Below, piece after piece: positions 1-7,398 of a stretch of DNA of 24,740 bases (the stretch's first letter is position 1; each line of letters starts with the position of its first letter). The notes below the pieces were generated by a model. The model saw only the letters and a program-made list of their open reading frames with translations. It ran no database searches and was not told the DNA's origin. Source of the DNA: Anaerolineaceae bacterium (GTDB lineage Bacteria > Chloroflexota > Anaerolineae > JAAYZQ01); the NCBI GenBank assembly GCA_012514775.1, contig JAAYZQ010000069.1, positions 1 through 24,740 of the forward strand, written 5' to 3'. The position numbers were made by a program, and so were the translations under genes.

Positions 1-900
1 CACCTGCCGCTCGGCCATCAAACGTGACACCAGGCTGTTGCGGTCCGCGAGCAGCCGGCTGCGCACTCGCTCGACGATGGACTCCTGGGCCACGGAGGTC
101 TCCCAGCAGCCGCGGCTGCCACAGCGGCACGGCCGACGGTAGCCCTCGACCATAAAGTTGGTGTGGCCGATCTCCCCGGCAAAGCCTCCCGCGCCGCGGT
201 AGAGCTTGCCGTTGAGGAACAGGCCCCCGCCGACGCCCACGCCGCCAAAGACGCTCAAGAAGTCCTGTGCCTGGCGGGCAACACCAAAGAGGTGCTCCGC
301 CTGGGCGGCGGCGTTGGCATCATTGTCCACCAGGACCGGCAGCCCCGTCTGCGCGTTAAAGATGTCGCGGTAGGCGACGTCGTGCCATTGCAGGTTTGGC
401 GAAAAGATGAGCAGGCCACGGTCGACGTCCACGGTGCCCGGGGTAGCGATGCCCAGGCCCAGGAGCCGCCTGCTCGCGTCGCGCCCGAAGCGGATGGCCT
501 CGTCGACGAGCTCTTGCGTGCGCCGGATCATGTCCTCCTGGCTCTCCCTGGGGTCTGCCGCCTCCCGGCGGCGCCAGCGGATCTGCCCGACAAAATCGGC
601 GAGGATAACCGACACAAAGTCGACGCCCAGGGCCACCCCGGCGATCAAGCCAGCGTCGGGGTTCAGCTCCAGGAGGGTGGCCGGGCGGCCGGTGCGCGTG
701 TTATCCATGCCGACGTCGTGGATGAGGCCCCTGTGACGGAGCTCGTCCACCAGGCTCGAGACGGTGGTCTTGTTCAGGCCGGCGAGGGAGGCCAGCGACG
801 CCCGGGACATGGGCCCGCCGGCATGGAGGTAACGCAGGATGATGGACAGGTTCATCTCGCGGACGAGGGCCTGATCGGCCGTCTGATATCGTCCTTGCAC
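1..900 (-). CDS. ROK-family transcriptional regulator (XylR/NagC type), 3' end outside window
   Basis: The first 300 residues of a repressor of the ROK family, which binds DNA through an N-terminal helix-turn-helix and senses a sugar through a sugar-kinase-like domain. Residues about 14-60 form the winged HTH (SRASLASLAGLNKTTVSSLV). The sugar-binding part shows the DNDANAAA segment (192-199), EIGHT with zinc ligand His246, and the ROK zinc motif CxCGxxGCxE (Cys258, Cys260, Cys265). The N-terminal phosphate-binding DxGxT motif of true ROK kinases is not evident (GVALGVDF), which fits a regulator. The GTG start is well fixed: an in-frame TAA lies four codons upstream, and AAGGGGG sits at ribosome-binding distance. 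Family members are near 390-400 aa, so roughly 95 residues lie beyond the left edge. The gene has its own promoter and a palindromic operator. The true ligand is unknown; the operator resembles the xylose-repressor type. Confidence 0.93.
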   Translation of the reverse strand, partial: MQGRYQTADQALVREMNLSIILRYLHAGGPMSRASLASLAGLNKTTVSSLVDELRHRGLIHDVGMDNTRTGRPATLLELNPDAGLIAGVALGVDFVSVILADFVGQIRWRRREAADPRESQEDMIRRTQELVDEAIRFGRDASRRLLGLGIATPGTVDVDRGLLIFSPNLQWHDVAYRDIFNAQTGLPVLVDNDANAAAQAEHLFGVARQAQDFLSVFGGVGVGGGLFLNGKLYRGAGGFAGEIGHTNFMVEGYRRPCRCGSRGCWETSVAQESIVERVRSRLLADRNSLVSRLMAERQV

Positions 901-907
901 GTCGCCC

Positions 908-936
908 CCTTAGTTTGTCGTAGCAACAAACTAAGG
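908..936 (-). promoter_or_regulatory. Palindromic operator of the ROK regulator (XylR-operator-like)
   Basis: A perfect inverted repeat with 11-base arms (CCTTAGTTTGT / ACAAACTAAGG) and a 7-base spacer. The inner 9-base arms TTAGTTTGT-N7-ACAAACTAA match, from memory, the xylose-repressor operator of Bacillus. It lies just downstream of the -10 box, over the expected transcription start, and ends 8 bases before the GTG. Bound repressor would therefore block its own promoter. Confidence 0.85.
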
Positions 937-938
937 CC

Positions 939-966
939 ATTATATCACGGTTTGGGCCGTTGTCAA
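939..966 (-). promoter_or_regulatory. Sigma-70-type promoter of the ROK regulator
   Basis: On the minus strand TTGACA (961-966) and TATAAT (939-944), both full consensus, are separated by 16 bases. The operator follows at once. Confidence 0.85.
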
Positions 967-1063
967 TCCTTCAATTGGCCGCTTTGACCGCCGTTGTACG
1001 TTCTATTAGTTGAGAGGCACAACTTTTAGTGGACGCCGTAGCCCGGCCGACTGAGGGATGTGG

Positions 1064-2218
1064 TCAGCGGCTCAGGCCGGCCAGGACGCGGGCAACGAGC
1101 GGATTGCGCAGGTCGATGGCCTGCTCGGGACACAGCTCGTGGCAGCAGTAGCAGCGAATGCAGTTGGCCGGCCGGATGTAGGCCTTGCCGTGAATGCGGA
1201 CAATGGTCTTGGCCGGGCAGTGCTCGATGCACTGGCCACAGCCGATGCAACGTCCGGTCACGTAGGGAGTGGCGACCAACTGGCTGGTCGCCAGGGGGCG
1301 CAGGAAGGCCGGGATGTGGTTCACGTCGGACGGGCGGCCGGGAGGCATCCGGAAGCCGCTGGCGCGCACGCGGCTCAGCTCCTCGCCCACGATGTCCAGG
1401 TCGCCCGGCCGGCCCGTGGACAGCCCGCGGCGCGCCGCGGCGGCCACGGTAGGCACGCCCAGGGGCTCCTGGCCCACGACGGCCAGGGCCGCCACGTCCA
1501 TGGCCACGGGGTCCGTGCCGGCCAGGATAACATTCGCCGTGAAGGGCCGGCCGCCCGAGGGCCCGTGGCCGTCCATGCCCACCACGCCATCCATGATGGT
1601 CAAGGCCGGCCGGACAAAACCGGCCAGGTCGAGGAGCATGTCGGCAAAGTGCTCGGCGGTCTGCAGCTTGAGGTGGTAGCCGAGTTTGACGGTGCCGGGC
1701 ACGACGCCAAACAGGTTCTTGACCGCCCCGGTGAAACGCATAAAGTTGTGGGTCTTGAGCTTGGGCAGGGAGATGACTACGTCGGCCTCGGCCAGAAAGC
1801 TGCTGGTGTCCACCAGGTGCAGCAGCCTGCCCTCGGGGTAGGGGTGCTTCTCCGGCACGATGGACGTGTTGAGCCGGGCGCCGGTCTCGGCCGCCACGGC
1901 CGCCCAGCCGGTGCGCTCGTAGGCGCCCTCCCACCCCCGGTGCGAGATCGGGATGACGACGGGGTTGTCGGCGATAAAGGCCGATCCGCCGGCCGCCTGC
2001 ACCTGGCGCAGCACGGCGCGCAACACCGATGGGTGCGTGACGATGGCGCGCTCGGGGGAGCTGGGCAGGAGCAGGTTGGGCTTGATCAACACCCGCTGGC
2101 CGGGCTGGACAAAGCGGGCCATGCCGCCCAACAGGTCCAGGGCACGCCTTACCGCGGCCTCGACCTCGTCCTGTTCGTAGCTGGCGCAAGGGATAAGGGC
2201 GACTGCAGGCTTGTCCAT
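1064..2218 (-). CDS. DUF362 domain protein with two C-terminal [4Fe-4S] ferredoxin motifs
   Basis: A 384-aa cytoplasmic iron-sulfur protein. The DUF362 domain covers about residues 1-290; IKPNLL (45-50), SLPKLKTH (150-157) and GAVKNLFGV (164-172) are typical of this family. The C-terminus carries a bacterial ferredoxin fold with two CxxCxxCxxxC clusters: Cys324/327/330/334 followed by Pro, and Cys353/356/359/363 followed by Pro. This is enough for two [4Fe-4S] centres. Family function is not established; related proteins are annotated as putative iron-sulfur or electron-transfer proteins. The gene lies 18 bases after the metallo-beta-lactamase gene on the same strand, with GGGAGA before its ATG, so the two are probably co-transcribed and may share a redox or hydrolytic role. 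No transmembrane segment or signal peptide is seen. Family call is firm; function is unknown. Confidence 0.9.
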   Translation of the reverse strand: MDKPAVALIPCASYEQDEVEAAVRRALDLLGGMARFVQPGQRVLIKPNLLLPSSPERAIVTHPSVLRAVLRQVQAAGGSAFIADNPVVIPISHRGWEGAYERTGWAAVAAETGARLNTSIVPEKHPYPEGRLLHLVDTSSFLAEADVVISLPKLKTHNFMRFTGAVKNLFGVVPGTVKLGYHLKLQTAEHFADMLLDLAGFVRPALTIMDGVVGMDGHGPSGGRPFTANVILAGTDPVAMDVAALAVVGQEPLGVPTVAAAARRGLSTGRPGDLDIVGEELSRVRASGFRMPPGRPSDVNHIPAFLRPLATSQLVATPYVTGRCIGCGQCIEHCPAKTIVRIHGKAYIRPANCIRCYCCHELCPEQAIDLRNPLVARVLAGLSR

Positions 2219-2236
2219 GCTTCGCTCTCCCGGCTC

Positions 2237-3139
2237 TCAGGCCGCGCTCTTGGACCTGGCTGTGGCCTTGGTTTTGGCCTTGGCCTTGGCCGTTTCCTCG
2301 GCCTTGATCTCGTTCCAGACGCGCCCCAGTCCCGACTTGAAGCGCCGGTCGGCCTTGGGCTTTTCGAAGGGTGGGATCGGCCAGTAGCGGATGAGGTGCG
2401 ACAGGCTGCGGGCCGTGTCGGCCTTGGGCATGCCGGCCTGGTAGGCGCTGCGCACCTTGCGCCGCACCAGGCGCAGGTACTCGGACATGCGGTCCGTGGC
2501 TTCCTTGCCCGTCAGCTCGCCGTGGCCGGGGATCAGGATGTCGTAGCGCAGCTTGCGCAGAAAGGTGAGGGCCTCCAGCCACTCCTTGGTGTTGCCCTGC
2601 GATAGGAAGGGAGGCCGGTTGGTGACCACCACGTCGCCGGTAAACAGCAGCTTCTCGTTGGGCATATAGACGACGGCCGTCGCCGGGGTATGGCCGCCAA
2701 CGGCGATGAGGTGCAACTCGGTCTGGCCCTTGTAGACGACGGTGCGGCCGGTAAAGGTCACCTGGGGCTTGACGATCTCCAGGGTCTGCTTCCACTCGGC
2801 CGCGGCCTCGGGAATGCGCTCGCGGTACATGTTCATCAACCGCGTGCGAAAGCTGTCGCCGTAGCTCTTGATCTCTTTCCAGGCGTTTTCGTGGGCCACC
2901 ACGGTGGCCATGGGAAAATGCTGGTTGCCGATGATGTGGGCGCGATGGTGGTCGGTGTTGACGATGTACAGGATCCGCTCGTCGGTGCGCTTCTCGATCT
3001 CGCACAGCCAGTGGCGGGCCTCGCGGGGCAGCATGGGGGTATCAATCAGGATCACGCCCTCACCTGTGGCGATGAACGCCACGTTGGCGCCGTGGTACTC
3101 GGTCTCGACGAAAACATTGGGTGCGATCTCGCGGATCAT
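2237..3139 (-). CDS. Metallo-beta-lactamase-fold hydrolase with atypical metal site
   Basis: A 300-aa MBL-fold protein. I chose the ATG at 3139 because GAGAGGGGA stands 4 bases before it; an in-frame ATG at 3166 would add nine residues (MSGVCERGA) without a good ribosome site. Visible motifs are VILIDTP (29-35), NTDHHRAHIIGN (61-72), GGHT with His150, LLFTGD with Asp169, and IPGHGE with His206. The usual HxHxDH is DHHRAH here, so the first His is Asp and the metal-binding Asp is Ala. The other ligands remain, so metal binding may be altered or mononuclear. The C-terminal 20 residues or so are Lys/Ala-rich (AKAKAKTKATARSKSAA), a basic tail that could bind nucleic acid or membrane; this is speculative. 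It lies upstream of, and close to, the DUF362 gene. Substrate is unknown. Confidence 0.9.
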   Translation of the reverse strand: MIREIAPNVFVETEYHGANVAFIATGEGVILIDTPMLPREARHWLCEIEKRTDERILYIVNTDHHRAHIIGNQHFPMATVVAHENAWKEIKSYGDSFRTRLMNMYRERIPEAAAEWKQTLEIVKPQVTFTGRTVVYKGQTELHLIAVGGHTPATAVVYMPNEKLLFTGDVVVTNRPPFLSQGNTKEWLEALTFLRKLRYDILIPGHGELTGKEATDRMSEYLRLVRRKVRSAYQAGMPKADTARSLSHLIRYWPIPPFEKPKADRRFKSGLGRVWNEIKAEETAKAKAKTKATARSKSAA

Positions 3140-3240
3140 GGCTCCCCTCTCGCACACGCCACTCATTGGTGGCTGGCCTATTTGGTTTTCAGCCGCCCTG
3201 CGTAGGCTCTACCGGCGAGCCCGCTTGCCGTGCCCTTCCT

Positions 3241-3271
3241 CGAGCGCCCATCCCGATGAAAAGGGCGCTCG
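3241..3271 (-). terminator. Hairpin after the AlaX gene, possible weak terminator
   Basis: Nine-base arms CGAGCGCCC / GGGCGCTCG with a 13-base loop begin 12 bases after the AlaX stop codon on the minus strand. No T-run follows, so it may slow or partly end transcription rather than act as a classical intrinsic terminator. Confidence 0.35.
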
Positions 3272-3282
3272 CCACCGGGCTC

Positions 3283-4503
3283 CTACCCGCTCTGCAGCTC
3301 CTGCGCCGCCGTCTCCAGGGCCGCTTGCAGCGCCCCTGCCACGCCCTCGCCGCGCGTGCCCCCTCCCTGGGCAAACTCGGGCCGGCCGCCGCCCCGCCCG
3401 CCAATGGCCTCGCATGCCTGGCGAACCAGGTTGCCCACGTGCAGTCCCACGTCCGCACCGCGGGCAAAGACGAAAGCGCCTTTCTGCCCCGCCTGGCCAC
3501 TGCCCAGGAGGACCACCGTGCCGGGCTCCGCCACCAGCCTCTGGGCCAGGTGCTTCAGATCGTCCGGAGTGTGGTCGGGCAGGTGGGCGTGGACCATAAG
3601 TGCATCGCCGGCGGGCATTCCCCGAGCCCGGAGCATGGCCGCCTCGGCGTCGAGGAGGGCGTCGCGGGCGGCCCGCAGCTCTCGCCGGGCCTCTTTCAGC
3701 TCGTCGTCCAGGCGGTGGACCAGGTCGCCCACCTCCCAATGGCCGACGGTAAATTCCCGGGCCAGGTCCAGCAGGAGGGCGTTCTTGGCCCGGTAGTCGG
3801 CCAGGGCGCGGCCGCCGCACAGGAACTCGACGCGGCTCTCCGCGCCGCGGCGCTCGCTGCGGATGAGCTTGATGAGGCCCACCTCTCCTGTAGCGCGCAC
3901 GTGGGTGCCGCCGCACGCCGAGCAGTCAAAGCCGGGGATCTCCACGATGCGCACCGGGCCGGCGTGGGTCAGGGGTTTGCGCAGGGTCAGCGATGGCAGC
4001 TCGTCGCGGTTCACAAAGCGCGAGATGACCGGCCGGTTCTCCAATACGACCTCGTTGGCCAGGTCCTCGACGCGGGCCAGGTCCTCCGCCGACAGTGGGG
4101 CGCGGTCGAGGTCGATGGTGGCGTAATCGGCCGATAGGTGAAAGCTCACGGTGTTGGCCCCCAGCACCTCGACAAAGGCCGCGGAAATGATGTGCTGGCC
4201 TGTGTGCTGCTGCGTGAGGTCCAGCCGCCGCGCCCGGTCCACCTCGCCTTCCACCTCGACCGTGCCGGGTGGCAGGGGTGCGGCCAGGACGTGGACCACC
4301 GCGCCGTCGCCCTCCCGCTCCACCACCTCCACCACGTCCACGCCGCCCAGGATGCCGGTGTCGTGGGGCTGCCCGCCGCCGGTGGCGTAAAAGGCGGTCC
4401 GGTCCAGGACGACGGCCGGCCGGTCCTCCCACTGCACGCGCTCGACCACCCGCGCCGAGAAGCGGAGCAGGAAAGGGTCATCGTAGTGCAGGCGCTCGGT
4501 CAT
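3283..4503 (-). CDS. AlaX-type alanyl-tRNA editing protein with DHHA1 domain
   Basis: A 406-aa free-standing editing protein that hydrolyses mischarged Ser-tRNA(Ala) or Gly-tRNA(Ala) in the cytoplasm. Residues 1-90 form the alanyl-tRNA-synthetase beta-barrel region (ATGGGQPHDTG). The editing core holds the zinc motif HTGQH (His100, His104) and CSACGGTHV (Cys197, His201). Residues 250-295 look like a coiled coil. The C-terminus is a DHHA1 domain with the glycine-rich GGRGGGRPEFAQGGG (368-382). Length and domain order fit the long AlaX class rather than a truncated alanyl-tRNA synthetase, as no aminoacylation core is present. Its ATG overlaps the stop of the upstream thiol-redox gene by four bases (ATGA), which indicates translational coupling. 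An open frame continues upstream to 5097 but lies over the redox gene and is not coding. Confidence 0.93.
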   Translation of the reverse strand: MTERLHYDDPFLLRFSARVVERVQWEDRPAVVLDRTAFYATGGGQPHDTGILGGVDVVEVVEREGDGAVVHVLAAPLPPGTVEVEGEVDRARRLDLTQQHTGQHIISAAFVEVLGANTVSFHLSADYATIDLDRAPLSAEDLARVEDLANEVVLENRPVISRFVNRDELPSLTLRKPLTHAGPVRIVEIPGFDCSACGGTHVRATGEVGLIKLIRSERRGAESRVEFLCGGRALADYRAKNALLLDLAREFTVGHWEVGDLVHRLDDELKEARRELRAARDALLDAEAAMLRARGMPAGDALMVHAHLPDHTPDDLKHLAQRLVAEPGTVVLLGSGQAGQKGAFVFARGADVGLHVGNLVRQACEAIGGRGGGRPEFAQGGGTRGEGVAGALQAALETAAQELQSG

Positions 4504-6560
4504 GCGCGGCTCCTGCGGCGTCGGGCCGCCATCCGGGCCTGGGTCTTGTCTCTCGTCCGCAGCAGGGCCGCGGCGACGGCGATGGCGACCACCACGCCGG
4601 CCATGAGCAGCCACTTCTGCCAGGCGATGGCGAGGCCGAACAGCGGTGCCAGGGTCCAGGTCATCCACAGGGCCAGGCCAACAAAGATCACGCCGGTGAG
4701 CAGCTTGATGCTCGCCGTGTGGCGGTTTACGAACTGCCCCAACTGCTCCGACGTGGTGCCCAGGTAGCTCAGCACAAAGACGACGACCAGGGGCAGGACG
4801 AACATCAGGCAGTAGAGGAGCAGGTAGAGAAAGGCCCTGGCCGCCAGCTCGGGCTGGCTGAGGACGTAGACGATGGTGGGCAGGTAGACCTGGCCGGTGC
4901 ACGCCAGCTCGATGAGCGACACCAGGAAGCCCGTGACAAAGGCCATGCCTACAAAGGCTCGCACCTGGGCTCCCTCGCGGATCACCTTGTTGATGCGCTT
5001 GCGCAAGGGAAGGGGCAGCTTCAGGGTCATCTCGCCGGGCTTGCCTCGCCGGGCACGGGCCAGGTCGCGAAAGGTCAGGGCGGCCAGGATGGCGCACAGC
5101 AGGGCGGTGAAGAGATACACCCAGCGGCCCAGGGACGACAGGATGCCCAGGGATTGGACGACCTTGAGAAGCCCCACGCCCACCAGCAGGTAGGTCAAGA
5201 AGACGCCCAGGGTAAAGGCCACGCCGACGAACAGCACCTCGCGCCCGCGACGCCCGGTAAAGGCCATGTACGACACAAAAAAGACCAGGGTCGCAAAGGC
5301 ACAGGGGTTCAGGCCGTCGATGAGGCCCGCGCCGAGTACCGTGAGCGCCCCCAGGGATTGAAAACGCGCCAGGATGCCCTCCTCACCCGCCTCGGGATCA
5401 AAGTCCTCCCAGGTGCGCGGCGCGCCTTCCGCGGCATAGCGCCCCACGGCAGGCAGCAGGTTGTCCAGGATGGCTTCCTCGCCAATGAGCACGTCCTCGC
5501 CGACGAACACCATGGGGGTGGAGAGCCGCTTTTCCTCGGGCACGCCGTACTTTTCACTCAGCCACTCGTTGAGGGCCTTGTTGCCGGCTTCCTCCATGGC
5601 AAAACTCTCGACGACCAGTTGCGGGTATTGCTCCTGCACCACCTGGAGGTCGTACATGGTGCGAGCACACTCCTGGCAGCCGCTCTGTTCAAAGTAGGCC
5701 ATGTAAATGGGTGCGGCCGCGCCTGGAGTCGGAGTCGGAGTCGCGCTTTCCTCGGGCACGGGGGTCTCGCCCGCCAGCGCCTCGAGGGACGGCAGGTTGA
5801 CACCTCCCCGGGCCAGGTAATCGTCGATGAGGCCCGGCAGCTCGGCTTCGATCTCGTCCATGCCGATGAGGAGTGTGCGGTCGATGAGCACCTCGGGGGT
5901 GCCGTCCGTGTAAGGTGCCTCTCCCAGGGCCTCGTGGAGACGGTCCAGCGCTTCCCTGGCCTGGGCGGTGGAAATATCCGCCGCGTAGGGCTCGAATCCG
6001 CTGCCATGCTGCTGGCCGAGGGAGATCATGAGGGTGCTCAATTCCTGGAAGGAAGGGCTGGCCTGGTCCACAAAGACGAGCACCTGGACTTTCGGGCCGG
6101 GCGTGGGCACCACGACCGTGGGCAGGTCCTCGAGGGAGGGATAGTCCACACCACCCTGGGCCAGGTACTGATCGATGAGGCCCTCCAACCTGGCCGGGAT
6201 CTGGTCCCCGCCGATGAGCACCTGGTCGCCGATGACCAGGGCCGGTATGTAGCCCTGCTCGGACTGGGGCACGCCCAGGCTGCTCTCCAGCGCCAGCATG
6301 GCCTGGTAGCCTTCGGTATTGTTGTGGATGCCGATGTACTGGTATTCGACCCGGTCCCCGTACTTCTCATAGACCGTGGGGAGATAGTTCTCCATGACTT
6401 CGTGGCAGTGCGGGCAGGTGTCGCTGTAAAAGAGGATAAAGCGGACGACACCCGGCTCGGCCGTCGCCTCTGGCAGAATACCCTGCGCCTGGACCGCCCA
6501 GCCCCACAGCAGCGATAGGAGCGCTGCCAGGCTGGCCAGCAAGAACCGACTCTTTGTCAT
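4500..6560 (-). CDS. DsbD/CcdA-like membrane thiol-disulfide protein with three thioredoxin-like domains
   Basis: A 686-aa exported membrane protein. Residues 1-26 are a signal peptide. Thioredoxin-like domain 1 carries CPHC (49-52), and domain 3 (about 283-370) carries CQEC (295-298). The middle domain (about 137-260) keeps the fold pattern but has DQASPS where the CXXC should be, so it is probably redox-dead. From about 400 on there is a DsbD/CcdA transmembrane domain with Cys420 in NPCAF and Cys554 in ACTGQVYLPT, the pair that passes electrons across the membrane in that family. A basic tail follows the last helix. The likely role is to carry reducing power from the cytoplasm to extracytoplasmic disulfides. 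A short Pro/Thr linker (266-280) joins domains 2 and 3. It is the first gene of a two-gene operon with AlaX and is read from its own promoter. Confidence 0.92.
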   Translation of the reverse strand: MTKSRFLLASLAALLSLLWGWAVQAQGILPEATAEPGVVRFILFYSDTCPHCHEVMENYLPTVYEKYGDRVEYQYIGIHNNTEGYQAMLALESSLGVPQSEQGYIPALVIGDQVLIGGDQIPARLEGLIDQYLAQGGVDYPSLEDLPTVVVPTPGPKVQVLVFVDQASPSFQELSTLMISLGQQHGSGFEPYAADISTAQAREALDRLHEALGEAPYTDGTPEVLIDRTLLIGMDEIEAELPGLIDDYLARGGVNLPSLEALAGETPVPEESATPTPTPGAAAPIYMAYFEQSGCQECARTMYDLQVVQEQYPQLVVESFAMEEAGNKALNEWLSEKYGVPEEKRLSTPMVFVGEDVLIGEEAILDNLLPAVGRYAAEGAPRTWEDFDPEAGEEGILARFQSLGALTVLGAGLIDGLNPCAFATLVFFVSYMAFTGRRGREVLFVGVAFTLGVFLTYLLVGVGLLKVVQSLGILSSLGRWVYLFTALLCAILAALTFRDLARARRGKPGEMTLKLPLPLRKRINKVIREGAQVRAFVGMAFVTGFLVSLIELACTGQVYLPTIVYVLSQPELAARAFLYLLLYCLMFVLPLVVVFVLSYLGTTSEQLGQFVNRHTASIKLLTGVIFVGLALWMTWTLAPLFGLAIAWQKWLLMAGVVVAIAVAAALLRTRDKTQARMAARRRRSRA

Positions 6561-6625
6561 GCGTCCCCAAAAACCTCTCTCATTGGTCCCGCCTCGAGGG
6601 GGACTGGATGCTGCAAGCGAACAGG

Positions 6626-6655
6626 ATTATAGCACAATCCGGGTGCTTTTGCCAG
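6626..6655 (-). promoter_or_regulatory. Promoter of the thiol-redox/AlaX operon
   Basis: On the minus strand an extended -10 TGCTATAAT (TATAAT at 6626-6631) has a weak -35 CTGGCA (6650-6655) at 18 bases. It is divergent from the promoter of the HD gene. Confidence 0.65.
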
Positions 6656-6666
6656 TGCCAAAAGAG

Positions 6667-6696
6667 TTGTGGAAAGCGGCAAGGATGTGGTATAAT
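6667..6696 (+). promoter_or_regulatory. Promoter of the HD-domain gene
   Basis: TTGTGG (6667-6672) and TATAAT (6691-6696) are 18 bases apart, with an extended -10 TGG before TATAAT. The -10 lies 44 bases before the TTG start codon, so upstream in-frame ATGs cannot be translated from this transcript. Confidence 0.7.
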
Positions 6697-6739
6697 AGTC
6701 GCCGCCGGCCATTCCACGCGCGGCGCCAGGAGGAGAACC

Positions 6740-7360
6740 TTGATCAGCGTCGAAGAGGCGCGCCAACACTACCTGGGAAGCGATGCCGTCCACGACTTTG
6801 ACCACGTCCTGCGAGTCCTGGCCCTGGCCGAGCGCCTGGCGCCGGCCGAGGGCGCCGATCCGGAGATCCTGCGCGCCGCCGTGCTGCTTCACGACGTGGC
6901 GCGGGGCGATGGGGGCGAGGCGGAGGGCGTGGACCACGCCCAGGCCGGCGCCGAGCGGGCGCGCCACCTGCTGGCCGGCCATCCGCCGAAACAGGTCGAG
7001 GCGGTGGCACGGGCCATTGCCGCCCACCGTTTTCGCGCCGGGCCGGCGCCCGACACGCCCGAGGCCCGCGTCCTCCACGATGCCGACAAGCTGGACGCCA
7101 TCGGAGCCCTGGGCGTGGCCCGCGCCTTTGCCTACGGTGGGCGCGCCGGCCAGCGGCTGTGGGCCGAGGTGCCGCCCGGTTACCAGGAGAGCAAAGCCAC
7201 CCGCGGGGAGCACACCCCCGTGCACGAGTACCACATGAAACTGGCCAGGATCCAGGATCGGCTCCTGACCGAGAGCGCCCGCGAGATCGCGCGAGAGCGC
7301 CACTCCTTCATGGTCGCCTTCTTCGAGCGGCTGGAGATGGAGGTGCGGGGGCTGGCGTAG
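6740..7360 (+). CDS. HD-domain phosphohydrolase
   Basis: A 206-aa cytoplasmic protein of the HD superfamily, metal-dependent phosphohydrolases that often act on nucleotides. Metal-ligand residues are visible: His18 and His22 in HDFDH, the His51-Asp52 doublet in LLHDVARG, and Asp116 in HDADKLDAIG. The C-terminal half (PPGYQESKATRGEHTPVHEYH) matches the YedJ-like group of short HD proteins. The start is TTG at 6740: AGGAGGAG lies 4 bases before it, and the next upstream in-frame ATG (6554) precedes the promoter. The gene stands 38 bases before the beta-helix gene and may share its transcript. Substrate is unknown. Confidence 0.9.
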   Translation: MISVEEARQHYLGSDAVHDFDHVLRVLALAERLAPAEGADPEILRAAVLLHDVARGDGGEAEGVDHAQAGAERARHLLAGHPPKQVEAVARAIAAHRFRAGPAPDTPEARVLHDADKLDAIGALGVARAFAYGGRAGQRLWAEVPPGYQESKATRGEHTPVHEYHMKLARIQDRLLTESAREIARERHSFMVAFFERLEMEVRGLA

Positions 7361-7398
7361 GGATCAGGCACGAGTCTTCAAGGAAGAGGAGGGAGTCG

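Noticed and set aside
163..987. Long plus-strand open frame opposite the ROK gene
   Set aside because: It is antisense to a protein with clear ROK motifs, has low-complexity GC-driven composition, and runs over the operator and promoter.
1026..3005. Minus-strand frame of 659 codons over the MBL and DUF362 genes
   Set aside because: It is out of frame with both recognised proteins, Arg/Pro/Gly-rich without domain pattern, and spans the junction of two real genes.
3205..3221. Small inverted repeat GGCTC/GAGCC upstream of the MBL gene
   Set aside because: Five-base arms are expected by chance in GC-rich DNA and no promoter is placed around it.
4503..5097. Upstream extension of the AlaX frame
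   Set aside because: It lies in another frame of the DsbD-like gene; the AlaX family N-terminus begins at the ATG at 4503 in the ATGA overlap.
6554..6739. N-terminal extension of the HD protein from an ATG at 6554
   Set aside because: It spans both divergent promoters, is Cys/Gln-rich without family match, and the TTG at 6740 has a strong ribosome site at the right place.
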